A stretch of 64,000 nucleotides of DNA, taken from positions 10,230,001-10,294,000 of the forward strand of contig NZ_CP016438.1 in the NCBI RefSeq assembly GCF_001685355.1. The letters run 5' to 3'. Numbering within the stretch: the stretch's first letter is position 1; each line of letters starts with the position of its first letter. The notes below the pieces were generated by a model, which was not told the DNA's origin, searched no databases, and was given only the letters and a program-made list of their open reading frames with translations. Source of the DNA: Streptomyces lincolnensis (GTDB lineage: Bacteria; Actinomycetota; Actinomycetes; Streptomycetales; Streptomycetaceae). The translations under genes and the position numbers were made by a program. Below, one piece after another: positions 50,308 to 59,387 of the stretch.

Positions 50308-52052
50308 GGGCTTGCCGGGAAACAAGTCGTGGCTTCCAGCTGCGCGGATCGTTGTTCTGGTATGGGGAGACCGGAGGGGATCGAGGCCGCCTTGGCTGCG
50401 AAGTTCGAGGCGTTGTTGCCGCATCTGGATGAGCGTCAGCGCCGGCTGGCCATAGGGGCGGAAGCGCGGTCGCTGGGGCATGGCGGGATCAGGCTCGTCG
50501 CCGCTGCGGCCGGGGTCCGGGAGGGCACGGTCTCGCGCGGGGTGGCTGAACTGGAGTCCGGCCAGGACCCGTTGGGACGGGTCCGCCGGGCGGGCGGAGG
50601 CCGGAAGAAGGCGACCGAGGTCGACCCGGGGCTGCGGCCCGCGCTGCTGGCTTTGGTCGAGCCCGACGAGCGGGGTGACCCGATGTCGCCGCTGCGCTGG
50701 ACGACGAAGTCGACCCGGAAGCTGGCAGCGGAGCTGACCCGGCAGGGCCACCGCGTCTGCGCCGACACAGTCGCCGGCCTGCTGCGGGAGGAAGGCTTCA
50801 GTCTGCAGGCCAACGCCAAGACCATCGAAGGCTCTCAGCATCCGGATCGGGACGCCCAGTTCCGCTACCTCAACGAGCAGGCACGCGATCACCGGGACGC
50901 CGGAGACCCGGTGATCAGCGTGGACACCAAGAAGAAGGAACTGATCGGCGACTACAAGAACGCCGGGCACGAATGGCGGCCCGCCCGGCAACCCGTGAAG
51001 GTCAACACGCACGACTTCCCCGGCCAGGCCGAGAAGGCGATCCCCTACGGCATCTACGACATGGCGGCGAACACCGGCTGGGTCACCATCGGCACCGATC
51101 ACGACACGGCGGCGTTCGCTGTCGCCTCGATCCGCCGCTGGTGGCAGGCGGTCGGCCGGCACGACTACTCCCGCGCCCGCCAGCTGCTGATCACTGCCGA
51201 CGGCGGGGGCTCCAACGGCTACCGCACCCGCGGCTGGAAGACCCACCTGGCCGACCTCGCCGCAGAAACCGGTCTGGAGATCACTGTGTGTCACCTGCCG
51301 CCCGGCACATCGAGGAACAAGATCGAACACCGGCTGTTCTCCCACATCACCATGAACTGGCGCGGGAGACCCCTGACCAGCCACGAAGTCATGCTCCAGG
51401 CCATCGCCGCGACGACCAGCCGCACCGGCCTGACGGTGCACGCCGAACTCGACAACGCTGAGTACCCCACCGGCATCCGCATCGGGGACGAGACCATCGC
51501 CGCCCTGCCCATCACACGCCACCGCTTCCACGGAGACTGGAACTACACCTTCCACCCCGCAGATCACCAACCGCCCCCGCACCTTCCCCGGCAACGCGGG
51601 CGGCCAGCCGACGGCTCTCGCCCCCTCACACTCCACGACCTGCAGCACCCCGAACTGACCGGCATGCCCCGCAAGCAACTCAGCGACCTCACCGACATCT
51701 TGATCCCCGCGCTGGAAGAGCACCGCGAACAGGTCCGCCACGCAGCCCGCGGCGGACCACGCCGCGTCGCCCCGGGCACCGGCCGCAAACCCACACTCAC
51801 CCCCGCCGACCAGATCCTGGTCACCATCCTCTACCTGCGAAAACACAGTCTTCAGGAGCTTCTCGGCCAGCTCTTCAACACCACTGCCATGACCATCAGC
51901 CGTGCAGTGAAAGACGTCCGCCCGCTCCTGGAAGCCAACGCAGTCTGCATCCCCGCCTCAACAGCCCGTTTCCGCACGCCAGACGACGTCGCCCGGTTCC
52001 TCGACCCTGACGAAACCAAGATCAAACCAACGTGTTGATTCCAGGCAAGCCC
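50308..52052 (+). mobile_element. ISAzo13-type insertion sequence
   Basis: 1745 bp with terminal inverted repeats beginning GGGCTTGCC at both ends (left 50308, right ending 52052) and continuing imperfectly (GGGAAACAA against TGGAATCAA). Flanked by TTA on both sides (50305-50307 and 52053-52055), a likely target duplication. It contains one intact transposase gene and lies against an IS5 remnant. The 280 bp to its left (50028-50307) hold no recognisable gene. Confidence 0.85.
50362..52038 (+). CDS. ISAzo13-family transposase
   Basis: 558 residues from ATG 50362. N-terminal HTH part (EARSLGHGGIRLVAAAAGVR, EGTVSRGVAELESG), then the core with DPVISVDTKKKELIGDYKNA (first Asp), LLITADGGGSNGYRTRGWKT (second Asp region) and CHLPPGTSRNKIEHRLFSHI (Glu). 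This is the ISAzo13 order. It has an unusually long C-terminal extension (LTPADQILVTILYLRKHSLQ, ELLGQLFNTTAMTIS), an HTH resembling another transposase's N-terminus. No frameshift; may be active. Confidence 0.85.
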   Translation: MGRPEGIEAALAAKFEALLPHLDERQRRLAIGAEARSLGHGGIRLVAAAAGVREGTVSRGVAELESGQDPLGRVRRAGGGRKKATEVDPGLRPALLALVEPDERGDPMSPLRWTTKSTRKLAAELTRQGHRVCADTVAGLLREEGFSLQANAKTIEGSQHPDRDAQFRYLNEQARDHRDAGDPVISVDTKKKELIGDYKNAGHEWRPARQPVKVNTHDFPGQAEKAIPYGIYDMAANTGWVTIGTDHDTAAFAVASIRRWWQAVGRHDYSRARQLLITADGGGSNGYRTRGWKTHLADLAAETGLEITVCHLPPGTSRNKIEHRLFSHITMNWRGRPLTSHEVMLQAIAATTSRTGLTVHAELDNAEYPTGIRIGDETIAALPITRHRFHGDWNYTFHPADHQPPPHLPRQRGRPADGSRPLTLHDLQHPELTGMPRKQLSDLTDILIPALEEHREQVRHAARGGPRRVAPGTGRKPTLTPADQILVTILYLRKHSLQELLGQLFNTTAMTISRAVKDVRPLLEANAVCIPASTARFRTPDDVARFLDPDETKIKPTC

Positions 52053-52055
52053 TTA

Positions 52056-52410
52056 GAGGTCCTAACAAAGGCGTTGGACGTGGCGGTGGTGATGAGGCAG
52101 GTGGCGAGGCCGAGGAAGGCTTCGTGGATGTCGTCGCGTCGTTCCCAGCGGATCCGCAGGCGGCGGAAGCCGTGCAGCCAGGCGATCGTGCGCTCGACCA
52201 CGTAACGGAAGATGCCGAGGCCGGAGCCGTGTTCCGTGCCTCGTTCGGCGATCACCGGGCGGATGCCACGCTGCCACAGCAGGCGCCGGTACTTGTCGTG
52301 GTCGTAGCCGCGGTCGGCGAGGAGCGCGTCGGGCCTGCGTCTGGGCCGGCCGACGGTGCCGGCCACGGCCGGGATCTTGTCGATCAGGGGCAGGAGTTGG
52401 GTGACGTCGT
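52056..52410 (-). pseudogene. IS5-family transposase C-terminal half
   Basis: An open frame reads RNDVTQLLPLIDKIPAVAGT, DALLADRGYDHDKYRRLLWQ and FRYVVERTIAWLHGFRRLRI, i.e. the second Asp region and the Y-(2)-R-(3)-E signature of IS5. It runs into the ISAzo13 end at TTA 52055. The N-terminal half is missing at 52410, where a plus-strand NmrA fragment begins. Confidence 0.75.
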
Positions 52411-52566
52411 TGCGAAAGTTACGACGGCGTCGAAGGCATCACAGATGAACCCCACGACACGAGCGCCCCGGACGACGATGCCTACCTCACGCTTGAGCAG
52501 ATAACGGGAACTCCCGCTCGCACCTTCCGTCAATGGGCGCACGATCATGTCCCCGACTTCACTTGA
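52411..52566 (+). pseudogene. NmrA-like protein C-terminal remnant
   Basis: The frame reads YDGVEGITDEPHDTSAPDDD then AYLTLEQITGTPARTFRQWA and HDHVPDFT with a TGA at 52564. This is the tail of NmrA-type SDRs; compare ITGSPGRTFRQWAAEN of the intact gene at 13.5 kb. The 5' part was removed at the IS5 junction. The 470 bp after it (52567-53038) include a MSLSKQELFDRIRRD minus-strand start that may be an IS21 istA relic; nothing firm. Confidence 0.6.
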
Positions 52567-53038
52567 GCGATGCTCACGCAGGGGTGGCGGGGGCAAGCGC
52601 ACTCTCAGAGGTCGCTGCCAGCTGTCCCGCCGGATCCGGTCGAACAGCTCCTGCTTGGACAAAGACATCCGCAGCACCGCCCCTGCCGGGAACCACAGGA
52701 ACCGTCTGACCGCAAGCGCCGAGGTGGGGCCACTTCGCGGCTCTGGCACAGATCTTGGGGAGCGGTCGCGGAGGGTCACTGTGGCGTTCGAATTCCCGGT
52801 GTGACACCTGTGGCCAGCCGTTCCTGCCACGAAACGCCGTTGCCAACATTGTTGTCACCAGCTCGGCCACTGTCTGGCGTGGTGCGGTAGGCGGCGCACG
52901 CTCATGCTGACGGGCGGACGGTTCCTGTGGTCGGGGGAGAGAACTCTGCGGGTGAGTTGACTCCGTGCCACGAGGCAGCAGTAGATCGCGGTTTGGGCGG
53001 CCTGGTCGCGGTCTTCCGTGCCGGCCCGCACCCACTGC

Positions 53039-53737
53039 TCACGGCTGCCGCTTGCGGTCCCGAGTTTCGTGGACGGTGGTTGGGTCCGGTTCGGTGACCA
53101 GGCCGGCGTCGTGCGCGAGGAGGCCGGCCTGGGTGCGGTTGCGGCAGTCGATCTTCACGAGCATCCGGGACACGTAGCTCTTCACGGTCGCCTCGGACAG
53201 GGACAAGGTGCGTGCGGTGTCCGCGTTGGACAGTCCGCGGCCGAGACACGCCAGAACTTCCAGCTCTCGGTCGGTCAGCTCACGCAGCCGGGCCCGGGCG
53301 TCGTCGCGCCGCCGCTGTCCCGCCGAGGACGTTGCGACCAGCCGGGCCATCGCGGCCGGGGACAGTACGGTGTGCCCTGCTGCAGCCACCCGCACCAGCT
53401 CGATGAGGTCCTGCGGCGGCGTGGTCTTCAGCAGGAAACCCGCCGCGCCGGCGCGTAGGGCCGCGAGGACGTGGCTGTCGGCGTCGAAGGTGGTGAGTGC
53501 GACGACCGGGGGCGGCACCGGTAACGTCGCGATGCGCTCGGTGGCGGCGAGGCCGTCAACGCCGGGCATCCGCAGGTCCATCAGCACCAGGTCGGGCCGG
53601 TGGCGGACGACCGCCTCGACGCCCTCCGCGCCGTCGTGTGCCTCGGCGACCACCTCGATGTCGCCCGCGCCGCCGAGGATCACCCGCAGATGCGCGCACA
53701 CCATCGGCTCGTCGTCGACGACGACCACCCGGATCAT
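53039..53737 (-). CDS. NarL/LuxR-family response regulator
   Basis: 232 residues from ATG 53737. Receiver domain: IRVVVVDDEPMVCAHLRVIL with acidic pocket and phospho-acceptor Asp54 in DLVLMDLRMPGVDG, then Lys in GFLLKTTPP. C-terminal LuxR HTH: LTDRELEVLACLGRGLSNAD then TARTLSLSEATVKSYVSRML. Start overlaps the kinase stop (53734-53737), so they were one operon. Without a functional kinase it may be orphaned. Confidence 0.9.
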   Translation of the reverse strand: MIRVVVVDDEPMVCAHLRVILGGAGDIEVVAEAHDGAEGVEAVVRHRPDLVLMDLRMPGVDGLAATERIATLPVPPPVVALTTFDADSHVLAALRAGAAGFLLKTTPPQDLIELVRVAAAGHTVLSPAAMARLVATSSAGQRRRDDARARLRELTDRELEVLACLGRGLSNADTARTLSLSEATVKSYVSRMLVKIDCRNRTQAGLLAHDAGLVTEPDPTTVHETRDRKRQP

Positions 53738-54945
53738 CCGGCGTCCTCCCGCGTCGGCACGTGGGCCGGCAGTATCGCATCGACCTGGTAGCCGCCGCCC
53801 GGTCGCGGGCCGGAGCGCAGCGTCCCGCCGATCAGCTCGACCCGGTGCGCGAGCCCGAGCAGCCCGACGCCGGAACCACTGCCGGCCAGCGCGCCGTCCG
53901 CCGACCGGTCGGCCGCGCCGTTGGCGACGCGGACGGTGACGCCGTCGGCCCGGTAGGACAGCGCCACGGTCACCTCGGCGCCGGGGACATGTTTGCGTCC
54001 GTTCGTCAGCGACTCCTGCACCACCCGGTGGGCCGTGCGCCGGACGGTCGGCGAGACCTGACCGGGGTCGCCGTCGACGACGTAGGAGATCGTCTCGCCG
54101 ACGGCGCGGGCCTCGTCGACCAGCGTCCGTGGATCGGGTGCGGTGGGTTGGGAGGGTTGAGCCGTCCGGGTCTCCCCGGCGTTGCGGAGTACCCCGACCA
54201 GGTCCCGCAACTCGGTCAGCGCCCTGGTGCCCGTCTGCCGGATGTCTTCGGCCGCGGTGCGCACGGTGGGATCGGCCGACCCGGTGCCGAGTGCCCCGGC
54301 GTGCAGCACCATCAGGGTGAGGTGGTGGGTCACCACATCGTGCATCTCCTCGGCGAGCCGACGCCGCTCCTGCGCTCTGGCGTGCTCGGCGAGCAACAAC
54401 TACTCGCGTTCGGCCCGCTCGGCGCGCTCGCGCAGGGAGTTCAGCAGTTCCCTGCGGGCGTGCAGGTACAGCGCGGCCAGCGCCGGCAGCACGGTGTTGA
54501 CGACGCCGAGTGGCGTGATGTCCCAGCTCGGGTGCCAGGGCCGGGTGCCAAGGACGGCGAGCAGGCCGATCAGCAGGAACGCCCGTCGGCGGTCGGTCAG
54601 CCGGACGAGGTTCGTGGTGATCGCCGGGGTGGCGAACGGCAGTGCCGTGTGCGCGGCGGGCTGCACGGGGGTGAACAGGCCGGGCGCGAACTCCTCCGAG
54701 ACGAGCATGAGTACCGCGACGGCCAGTGCCCAGGAGGCGACCTGCACCGGGAAGCGGGCGAGGAACAGCAGCGACACGTCCACCGACAGTTGCAGGAGCA
54801 GCGCGGCGTGCGGCCCGGTCCAGCCGGTGGTCGGCGGACTCATGCCGTGCACGAGCAGGTCCAGGCCCCCGAACAGCACGGACGCGGCCGTCAGCCACAG
54901 CGCTTCCCGCCGGTTCGGCCACATTCCGGTGTGCTTGCCCCTCAC
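53734..54945 (-). pseudogene. Sensor histidine kinase interrupted by an amber codon
   Basis: From GTG 54945 (or ATG 54924) a membrane sensor with about five to six hydrophobic segments (ALWLTAASVLFGGLDLLVHG, DVSLLFLARFPVQVASWALA) ends RELLNSLRERAERAERE at a TAG (54400-54402). The same frame continues LLLAEHARAQERRRLAEEMH with the phospho-His, DVVTHHLTLM, then the ATPase: VQESLTNGRKHVPGAEVTVA and GVGLLGLAHRVEL. The stop most simply replaces a CAG. TTG/CTG codons just after could reinitiate a soluble 221-residue kinase core. Confidence 0.8.
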
Positions 54946-55071
54946 CCCCGTCACCTTGGACACGGTATAGCCGGGACGGCCTTCCGCCGGGGCCCGGTGC
55001 AACTTTCGTGGACGCAGGTGCCCACCTTCTCCGCTTCCGGCGTGGCGGCTCGCCGCGGTCCACTCGGTGTC

Positions 55072-56031
55072 ATGAGGAAGACGAGGTTTTCCAGGCGCGT
55101 CGCGTTGCGCGCGGGTGCGGCGGCCGGCGGGCTCGCCCTGGCGACGGGCGGGACGGCGGCGCAGGCGCACGGCAGCAGGCGCGGCACGACGACGTTCGTG
55201 ATCGTCACGGGTGCGAGCGGCACCCCGGGCGGCATCGACGCGCTGTCGTTGCGCGGGCACCGCACCGTCGGGGTGGGTCTGCCGGGGCACGGCGCCACTG
55301 ACGCCCAGTTCGCCCTCGACTACCAGTGCCCGCAGGACCTTCAGTCGCTGGCGGACCGGCCGTCGCCGATGGCGGGGGTCGGCCTGGACGCGTACACCGC
55401 GGCGGCCGTCCAAGTGGTCCGTACGGTCGCCGAGTTCGGCCCGGTCGTCCTCTACGGCGGCAGCATGGGCGGGGCGACCCTGAACCGGGTCGGCAACGCG
55501 GTGCCCCATCTGATCGACCGGATCGTCTACGACACCGCGTTCTGCTGCGTGGACCTGGCCTGTCCGGAGGACTACCTGATGACCCCGGAGGGTTCGACGA
55601 CCCTGGCCGGCAACCTCGCCGCCCTGGTGGTCGCCGACCCCACGGCCATCGACGCGGTGCGGGTCAACTACCGCACCGCCGACTCCGAGGCTCTGGCGGG
55701 GCTGAAGAAGCTGATGCTGGCCGACGCGAGCGACGCCGAGTTCTACGCGATGCTCGCCTACCTGCAACCCGACGAGTCGCTCACCGTCGGCAGCGAGAAC
55801 TCCCAGGTCCGGGCGGACACCTGGGGCCGCATCCCCCGCACGTACATCCGCCACACCGACGACCGGATGATCCCGCTCGCGCTGCAGGACCGGATGATCG
55901 CCGAGGCCGACCGACTGACCCCGCACAACCGCTTCGACGTGCACACCGTGCACGCAGGACACGCCGCGACCGCCGAGCAGTTCCGACAGATCGTCGACAT
56001 CTTGGACCGCTTGCCGGAGTGCCGCCGCTGA
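55072..56031 (+). CDS. Tat-exported alpha/beta hydrolase
   Basis: 319 residues. Twin-arginine signal MRKTRFSRRVALRAGAAAGG then LALATGGTAAQA. The hydrolase part has TFVIVTGASGTPGG, the nucleophile elbow VVLYGGSMGGATLN (Ser in GSMGG), an Asp in YIRHTDDRMIP and the His in VHAGHAATAEQF. Alpha/beta hydrolases of the salicylate-esterase/MES-like style. Divergent from the two-component operon, 126 bp apart, so it is a candidate target of that regulator. Confidence 0.85.
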   Translation: MRKTRFSRRVALRAGAAAGGLALATGGTAAQAHGSRRGTTTFVIVTGASGTPGGIDALSLRGHRTVGVGLPGHGATDAQFALDYQCPQDLQSLADRPSPMAGVGLDAYTAAAVQVVRTVAEFGPVVLYGGSMGGATLNRVGNAVPHLIDRIVYDTAFCCVDLACPEDYLMTPEGSTTLAGNLAALVVADPTAIDAVRVNYRTADSEALAGLKKLMLADASDAEFYAMLAYLQPDESLTVGSENSQVRADTWGRIPRTYIRHTDDRMIPLALQDRMIAEADRLTPHNRFDVHTVHAGHAATAEQFRQIVDILDRLPECRR

Positions 56032-56297
56032 ATCCGTCACAGAGCTTCTCCGCATGCGGGAACTCACGCCGGTCATACTGCCGCACCGCCGGCGGGCAAC
56101 TCACCAGCGCGGTGGCCACACACGACCCTGGTCGCGCCGCACGCGAAAGCACCGTCATCGACAGCGATGACGACACCGACACCCGCCGGCTCCACCCCGC
56201 CACTCGGCATCGGGTCGATCGAACTGCCCCGACCTGTGCCTGCTGAAGGCGTCTGTGCCCCTTACCCGGCCGCCGACCTGGCGGGCAGACTGCGTTC

Positions 56298-56681
56298 ATG
56301 CAGCTCCCCGCCGAAGCCGTTGCCGCCACCGTGCTGATCGAGGTCGTACGGATCTCCGCTCTCCCCACCAGGCGGGGCGTCCCGTACCCCGGCCCAGTGG
56401 TCGCCCACTGGGCCGGGAGCGAGGCCGACGCCGCCCTGGTCTTGATCGAAAGCCTGCCCGGCAGTGAACAGCACCGCTGCGGTTTCTCGCCGGGCTGGAG
56501 CATCCGGGCATACGGAGACTCTCTCGATCTGGCACTGTTCGAGGCGGCGTTCTGCTTCACCTGCCACGAGGTCCGCATGCAGGGACCGGCGGTGCCGCCC
56601 GCTCTGGCCACGCAGTTCTTCGACCCGGGCGCCCTGTCGGCCCAGACCCTGCTGTCCCTCTTCCGCAAGGCTGCTCCGTAG
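56298..56681 (+). CDS. Conserved-looking hypothetical protein
   Basis: 127 residues with steady coding bias. MQLPAEAVAATVLIEVVRIS, then GSEADAALVLIESLPGSEQH and FEAAFCFTCHEVRMQGP. The CxxCH stretch recalls a haem or zinc site but stands alone. No family recognised and no ribosome site at good spacing. The 266 bp before it (56032-56297) hold nothing recognised. Confidence 0.5.
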   Translation: MQLPAEAVAATVLIEVVRISALPTRRGVPYPGPVVAHWAGSEADAALVLIESLPGSEQHRCGFSPGWSIRAYGDSLDLALFEAAFCFTCHEVRMQGPAVPPALATQFFDPGALSAQTLLSLFRKAAP

Positions 56682-56905
56682 CCGACCGCCTGGATGAGCG
56701 TCACGACAGAGGCCCAGGGCGGCACGATGAAGGCCTCCTCACTCTTTCCAGGGTGCCAAGGCCAAGGCTGGTCAAGCGGTGAGTTCGCGCCGTGAGGCAG
56801 GCACCGCGGTACGGCGGTGCCTGCCTGATGGGCCGTCATTGGGGTGGACGTCGCCAATGGCGAGGTCCATCAGCAGCTGTTCCAGCGTCGAGGCCTTGTC
56901 GGCTT

Positions 56906-56985
56906 CCCCACGGGGGCTGGTGCGGACGCTTGGTGGCAGGCGGGCCGGAGTCCTTCTCGGCAAGGGACCGCGCAACGACCTGCGG
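56906..56985. repeat. Direct repeat copy A (about 80 bp)
   Basis: From about 56906 the sequence matches 58915-58996 with roughly four mismatches (shared core GGCAGGCGGGCCGGAGTCCT). Together the copies bracket the inhibitor/lipoprotein operon. The remaining sequence of 56682-57126 has no recognisable gene. Confidence 0.75.
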
Positions 56986-57126
56986 GGTGTGGTGATCGGT
57001 CCGCCGCTCCCATGGGTGCCACCCGGACCGACCGGCCGGGTTCGGGCCTCGCCCTGTCCAGGACGAGACGGTCACAGCGGTGGGACCGTGCCGGGCCCCC
57101 GCCCCGGCACGGTCGACATCGGCCGG

Positions 57127-57606
57127 TCAGCAGCCGTCGGTCCAGGAGTGCGAGGAGATGTTGTCGTTGACCGACTCGTTCTTCCCCGACCACCACCACA
57201 GGCCGTTGTTGAAGATGTAGTCCCCTCCCGACAGGTCTTGCCACGCGTCACCGTGACCGAGGCAGGCGTACACCCCGCTCTGGTCCTGGTTGTAGTAGAG
57301 GTCGACGTCGTCGTAACCGCCCGCGAATCCGCGGTTCTCCAGCGACGAGGCGAGGTTGCGCATCGGCTGGCAGTTGCCCGTCGCGCCGTCGTCGCCGTAG
57401 TCCCAGTCACGGCTGTTGCCCGACCAGGCACAGTGGGCGCCCCGCTGGTTGGGGTCCGCCCACGCGTGCAGCCTGCCGTCCTCGGCGGCAGCCGCTGCCG
57501 CGCGCGGCGCAGCGGCCGGTCCGTCCGCGGCCTGCGCGGCGGCGACCGGGCCGACTGTCGCGAAGAGCATCGCTGCACCGGTGGCGAGCAGAGTCAGTTT
57601 CTTCAT
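57127..57606 (-). CDS. Secreted I36-family peptidase inhibitor-like protein
   Basis: 159 residues. Signal peptide KKLTLLATGAAMLFATVGPV with AQA cleavage near 26, an Ala-rich propeptide, then a beta/gamma-crystallin-like domain: ADPNQRGAHCAWSGNSRDWD, NLASSLENRGFAGGYDDVDL and YYNQDQSGVYACLGHGDAWQ. The YxxxxxxG and Cys pattern fits the I36 family (Streptomyces metalloproteinase inhibitor SMPI-like). Would inhibit extracellular metalloproteases. 25 bp after the lipoprotein gene, hence the same operon. Confidence 0.8.
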   Translation of the reverse strand: MKKLTLLATGAAMLFATVGPVAAAQAADGPAAAPRAAAAAAEDGRLHAWADPNQRGAHCAWSGNSRDWDYGDDGATGNCQPMRNLASSLENRGFAGGYDDVDLYYNQDQSGVYACLGHGDAWQDLSGGDYIFNNGLWWWSGKNESVNDNISSHSWTDGC

Positions 57607-57631
57607 TTCCTCATACCTCTCGGATGGGGAG

Positions 57632-58573
57632 TCAGCCGGCCTTGACGATGTCCCGGGCGCGGTTCAGCGCCCCGGACTCCAGCGTCTTCCTGTTGATGAA
57701 CTCGGTGGAATGGTCGGACTCGGTCTTCGCCCGTTCGGCGCGCGTGAGCGTGCGGGCCGTCTTCGCGAGCCCCGAGGTGCCGGCGCATTGGGCCTCCGCC
57801 CTCGCGGTCGCGATCTCGGTGGCGCGGGACTCGCCGGATCCGGGCGCGCCCGTCGGCCGCACGAACCGCTGACGTGCCTCCATGGGGGAGCTGTACGAGT
57901 GGCCCTTGGTCCGCATGCAGGTCGACCACCGTGAGACCGCCGCCGTGAAGCGCTCGTCCCGCGCGACCGCGGGCGGTACGGACCGCTCGAGAGCGTCCGT
58001 CACCTTCCACGCGCTGTACCACTTGCGCAGGTCCGAGTAGAGGGACCGTTGCGCCTCGGACTCGCAGCCCTGATCGCTGTGCCGGACCGTGCCCATGCCG
58101 GGAATCCGCGCCTCCAGACCCGTCGCTTCCGGGCCGTTCAGCGCGTCCACGGCGGCGTCCCTGCGCTCCGCGGAGAGGCTGCGGAAGTAGAGCTGGTTCG
58201 GGTTCTTCGCGGCGAGGCTGTCCCGTTTCCGCTGGATGTCGCTGCCGTAGCCGTGCTCGGCGGCCCAGCCCTCGTCGTCGACGACGTGCGGGAAGAGGCG
58301 GTTGACCCCGTCCGGCAGGTCCTCGGTGACGTGGTAGGAGAATCCCCGCTCCTCCATGCAGTTCCGCGTCAGGAGCGCCTCGGCCTTGGCCAGGGTCTGC
58401 CGTTCTGCGGGAGTGAGTGCGCGGGCGGCGACGGTCGGCTCGGGGACGGGAGTCCGGGGAGACGGGGGTGGTGGTGCGGCCGTGCAGGCCGACAGCGCCG
58501 GGGCTGCCAGACAGAGCAGCAGTGTGGCCACGGCCTTGCCGCGCCCTGGACAGGACCCGGTGCGTCCGGCCAT
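57632..58573 (-). CDS. Secreted lipoprotein, first gene of inhibitor operon
   Basis: 313 residues from ATG 58573 with GGAAGAGGG upstream. Signal KAVATLLLCLAAPALSACTA has lipobox LSAC, then a Pro-rich linker (APPPPSPRTPVPEP) and a helical domain with conserved Cys: LLTRNCMEERGFSYHVTEDL, DQGCESEAQRSLYSDLRKWY, and RWSTCMRTKGHSYSSPMEAR. Such Cys/His helical lipoproteins are frequent in Streptomyces, unknown function. The first 11 residues of the longer frame (from 58606) are not needed. Confidence 0.75.
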   Translation of the reverse strand: MAGRTGSCPGRGKAVATLLLCLAAPALSACTAAPPPPSPRTPVPEPTVAARALTPAERQTLAKAEALLTRNCMEERGFSYHVTEDLPDGVNRLFPHVVDDEGWAAEHGYGSDIQRKRDSLAAKNPNQLYFRSLSAERRDAAVDALNGPEATGLEARIPGMGTVRHSDQGCESEAQRSLYSDLRKWYSAWKVTDALERSVPPAVARDERFTAAVSRWSTCMRTKGHSYSSPMEARQRFVRPTGAPGSGESRATEIATARAEAQCAGTSGLAKTARTLTRAERAKTESDHSTEFINRKTLESGALNRARDIVKAG

Positions 58574-58630
58574 GTTCGTCCCTCTTCCCCCGAAACGCTG
58601 CGACACCTCGAACGGTAGGAGGACCGGCTC

Positions 58631-58664
58631 GCCTGCGGTCCTGACAGCTGTCAGGACCGCAGGC
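58631..58664. promoter_or_regulatory. Perfect 34-bp palindrome upstream of the lipoprotein/inhibitor operon
   Basis: GCCTGCGGTCCTGACAG (58631-58647) followed without a gap by its exact complement (58648-58664). Located 58 bp before the lipoprotein ATG. The absence of a loop argues for a dimeric-protein operator over a hairpin, with core TGACAGCTGTCA. Candidate regulator unknown. Confidence 0.7.
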
Positions 58665-58914
58665 TCGGGCCGCCGTAGTAGCGCATGTGTCAGAACCGCT
58701 GATCAGTGCCGCTGCCGTGACAGAAGGGCGGCATTTCGTCGGCTGCCCGGACAGGAACGCTGCCTGGACCTACGCAGGATCTCGACGGCTGCTGAGGCCA
58801 TCTGGGCCTGATGGGCGGATTCGGTCGTCTGGCAGTGAGGAGACGGCCTGAACTCACGTATGGGCGAGATGTGTTCAGTCTGGGTGCGGAAGGCTTTGGT
58901 CGCTCCCGGTGGCC

Positions 58915-58996
58915 ACGGGGGCTGGTGCGGACGCATGGTGGCAGGCGGGCCGGAGTCCTTCTCGGCAAGGGACCGCGCTACGGCCTGCGGGGTGCG
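58915..58996. repeat. Direct repeat copy B (about 80 bp)
   Basis: Second copy of the repeat at 56906 in the same orientation, two kilobases away. It may be the trace of an element end or of a duplication. In copy B the following sequence encodes the small ORF at 59007. Confidence 0.75.
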
Positions 58997-59006
58997 GTGA
59001 GCGGCT

Positions 59007-59123
59007 GTGCTCGCACCGACGGGGAGCGTGGACCACGAGCGGTTCGAGGAACTGGTGAGTGCCTCGCTGGACATGGTCGAAGTGGACACCCGCGGGCTGT
59101 GCGGAGTCGTGTGTGTGAAGTAG
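59007..59123 (+). CDS. Possible 38-residue peptide with two Cys
   Basis: GTG 59007 to TAG: VLAPTGSVDHERFEELVSAS then LDMVEVDTRGLCGVVCVK. The acidic, leader-like N-terminus and short C-terminal LCGVVCVK recall ribosomal-peptide precursors, but no modification genes are adjacent and the ribosome site is poor. It may also be the tail of a lost gene. Confidence 0.3.
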   Translation: MLAPTGSVDHERFEELVSASLDMVEVDTRGLCGVVCVK

Positions 59124-59387
59124 CCGACCGCGGTCGGCCCTGCCAGCGGCCAAAAGGCGGCGCGCGGGGGTGTGTTGGGAGCAGACAGGAGCAGCCGGAA
59201 CGAAACGACCCCTAGGCGTCGCGGACGGGTCGACTGCCTCGTCAGGCACAGCGGCCCAGCTGCCGCAGGGCTTTGGAATGTCACCAAATTGATTGAGACA
59301 GGACCAAAGGCTCAGTAACTGATCGTTTCAGAACGAGTTGAGCTGCGGGTCTTGCGCCTGGCGATCTTGGTCGGCAGGCTGTCCGGA

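Noticed and set aside
53039..55063. A 674-codon frame covering both two-component genes
   Set aside because: The response-regulator part is real, but the upstream part is out of phase with the kinase and reads as Arg/Pro-rich shadow.
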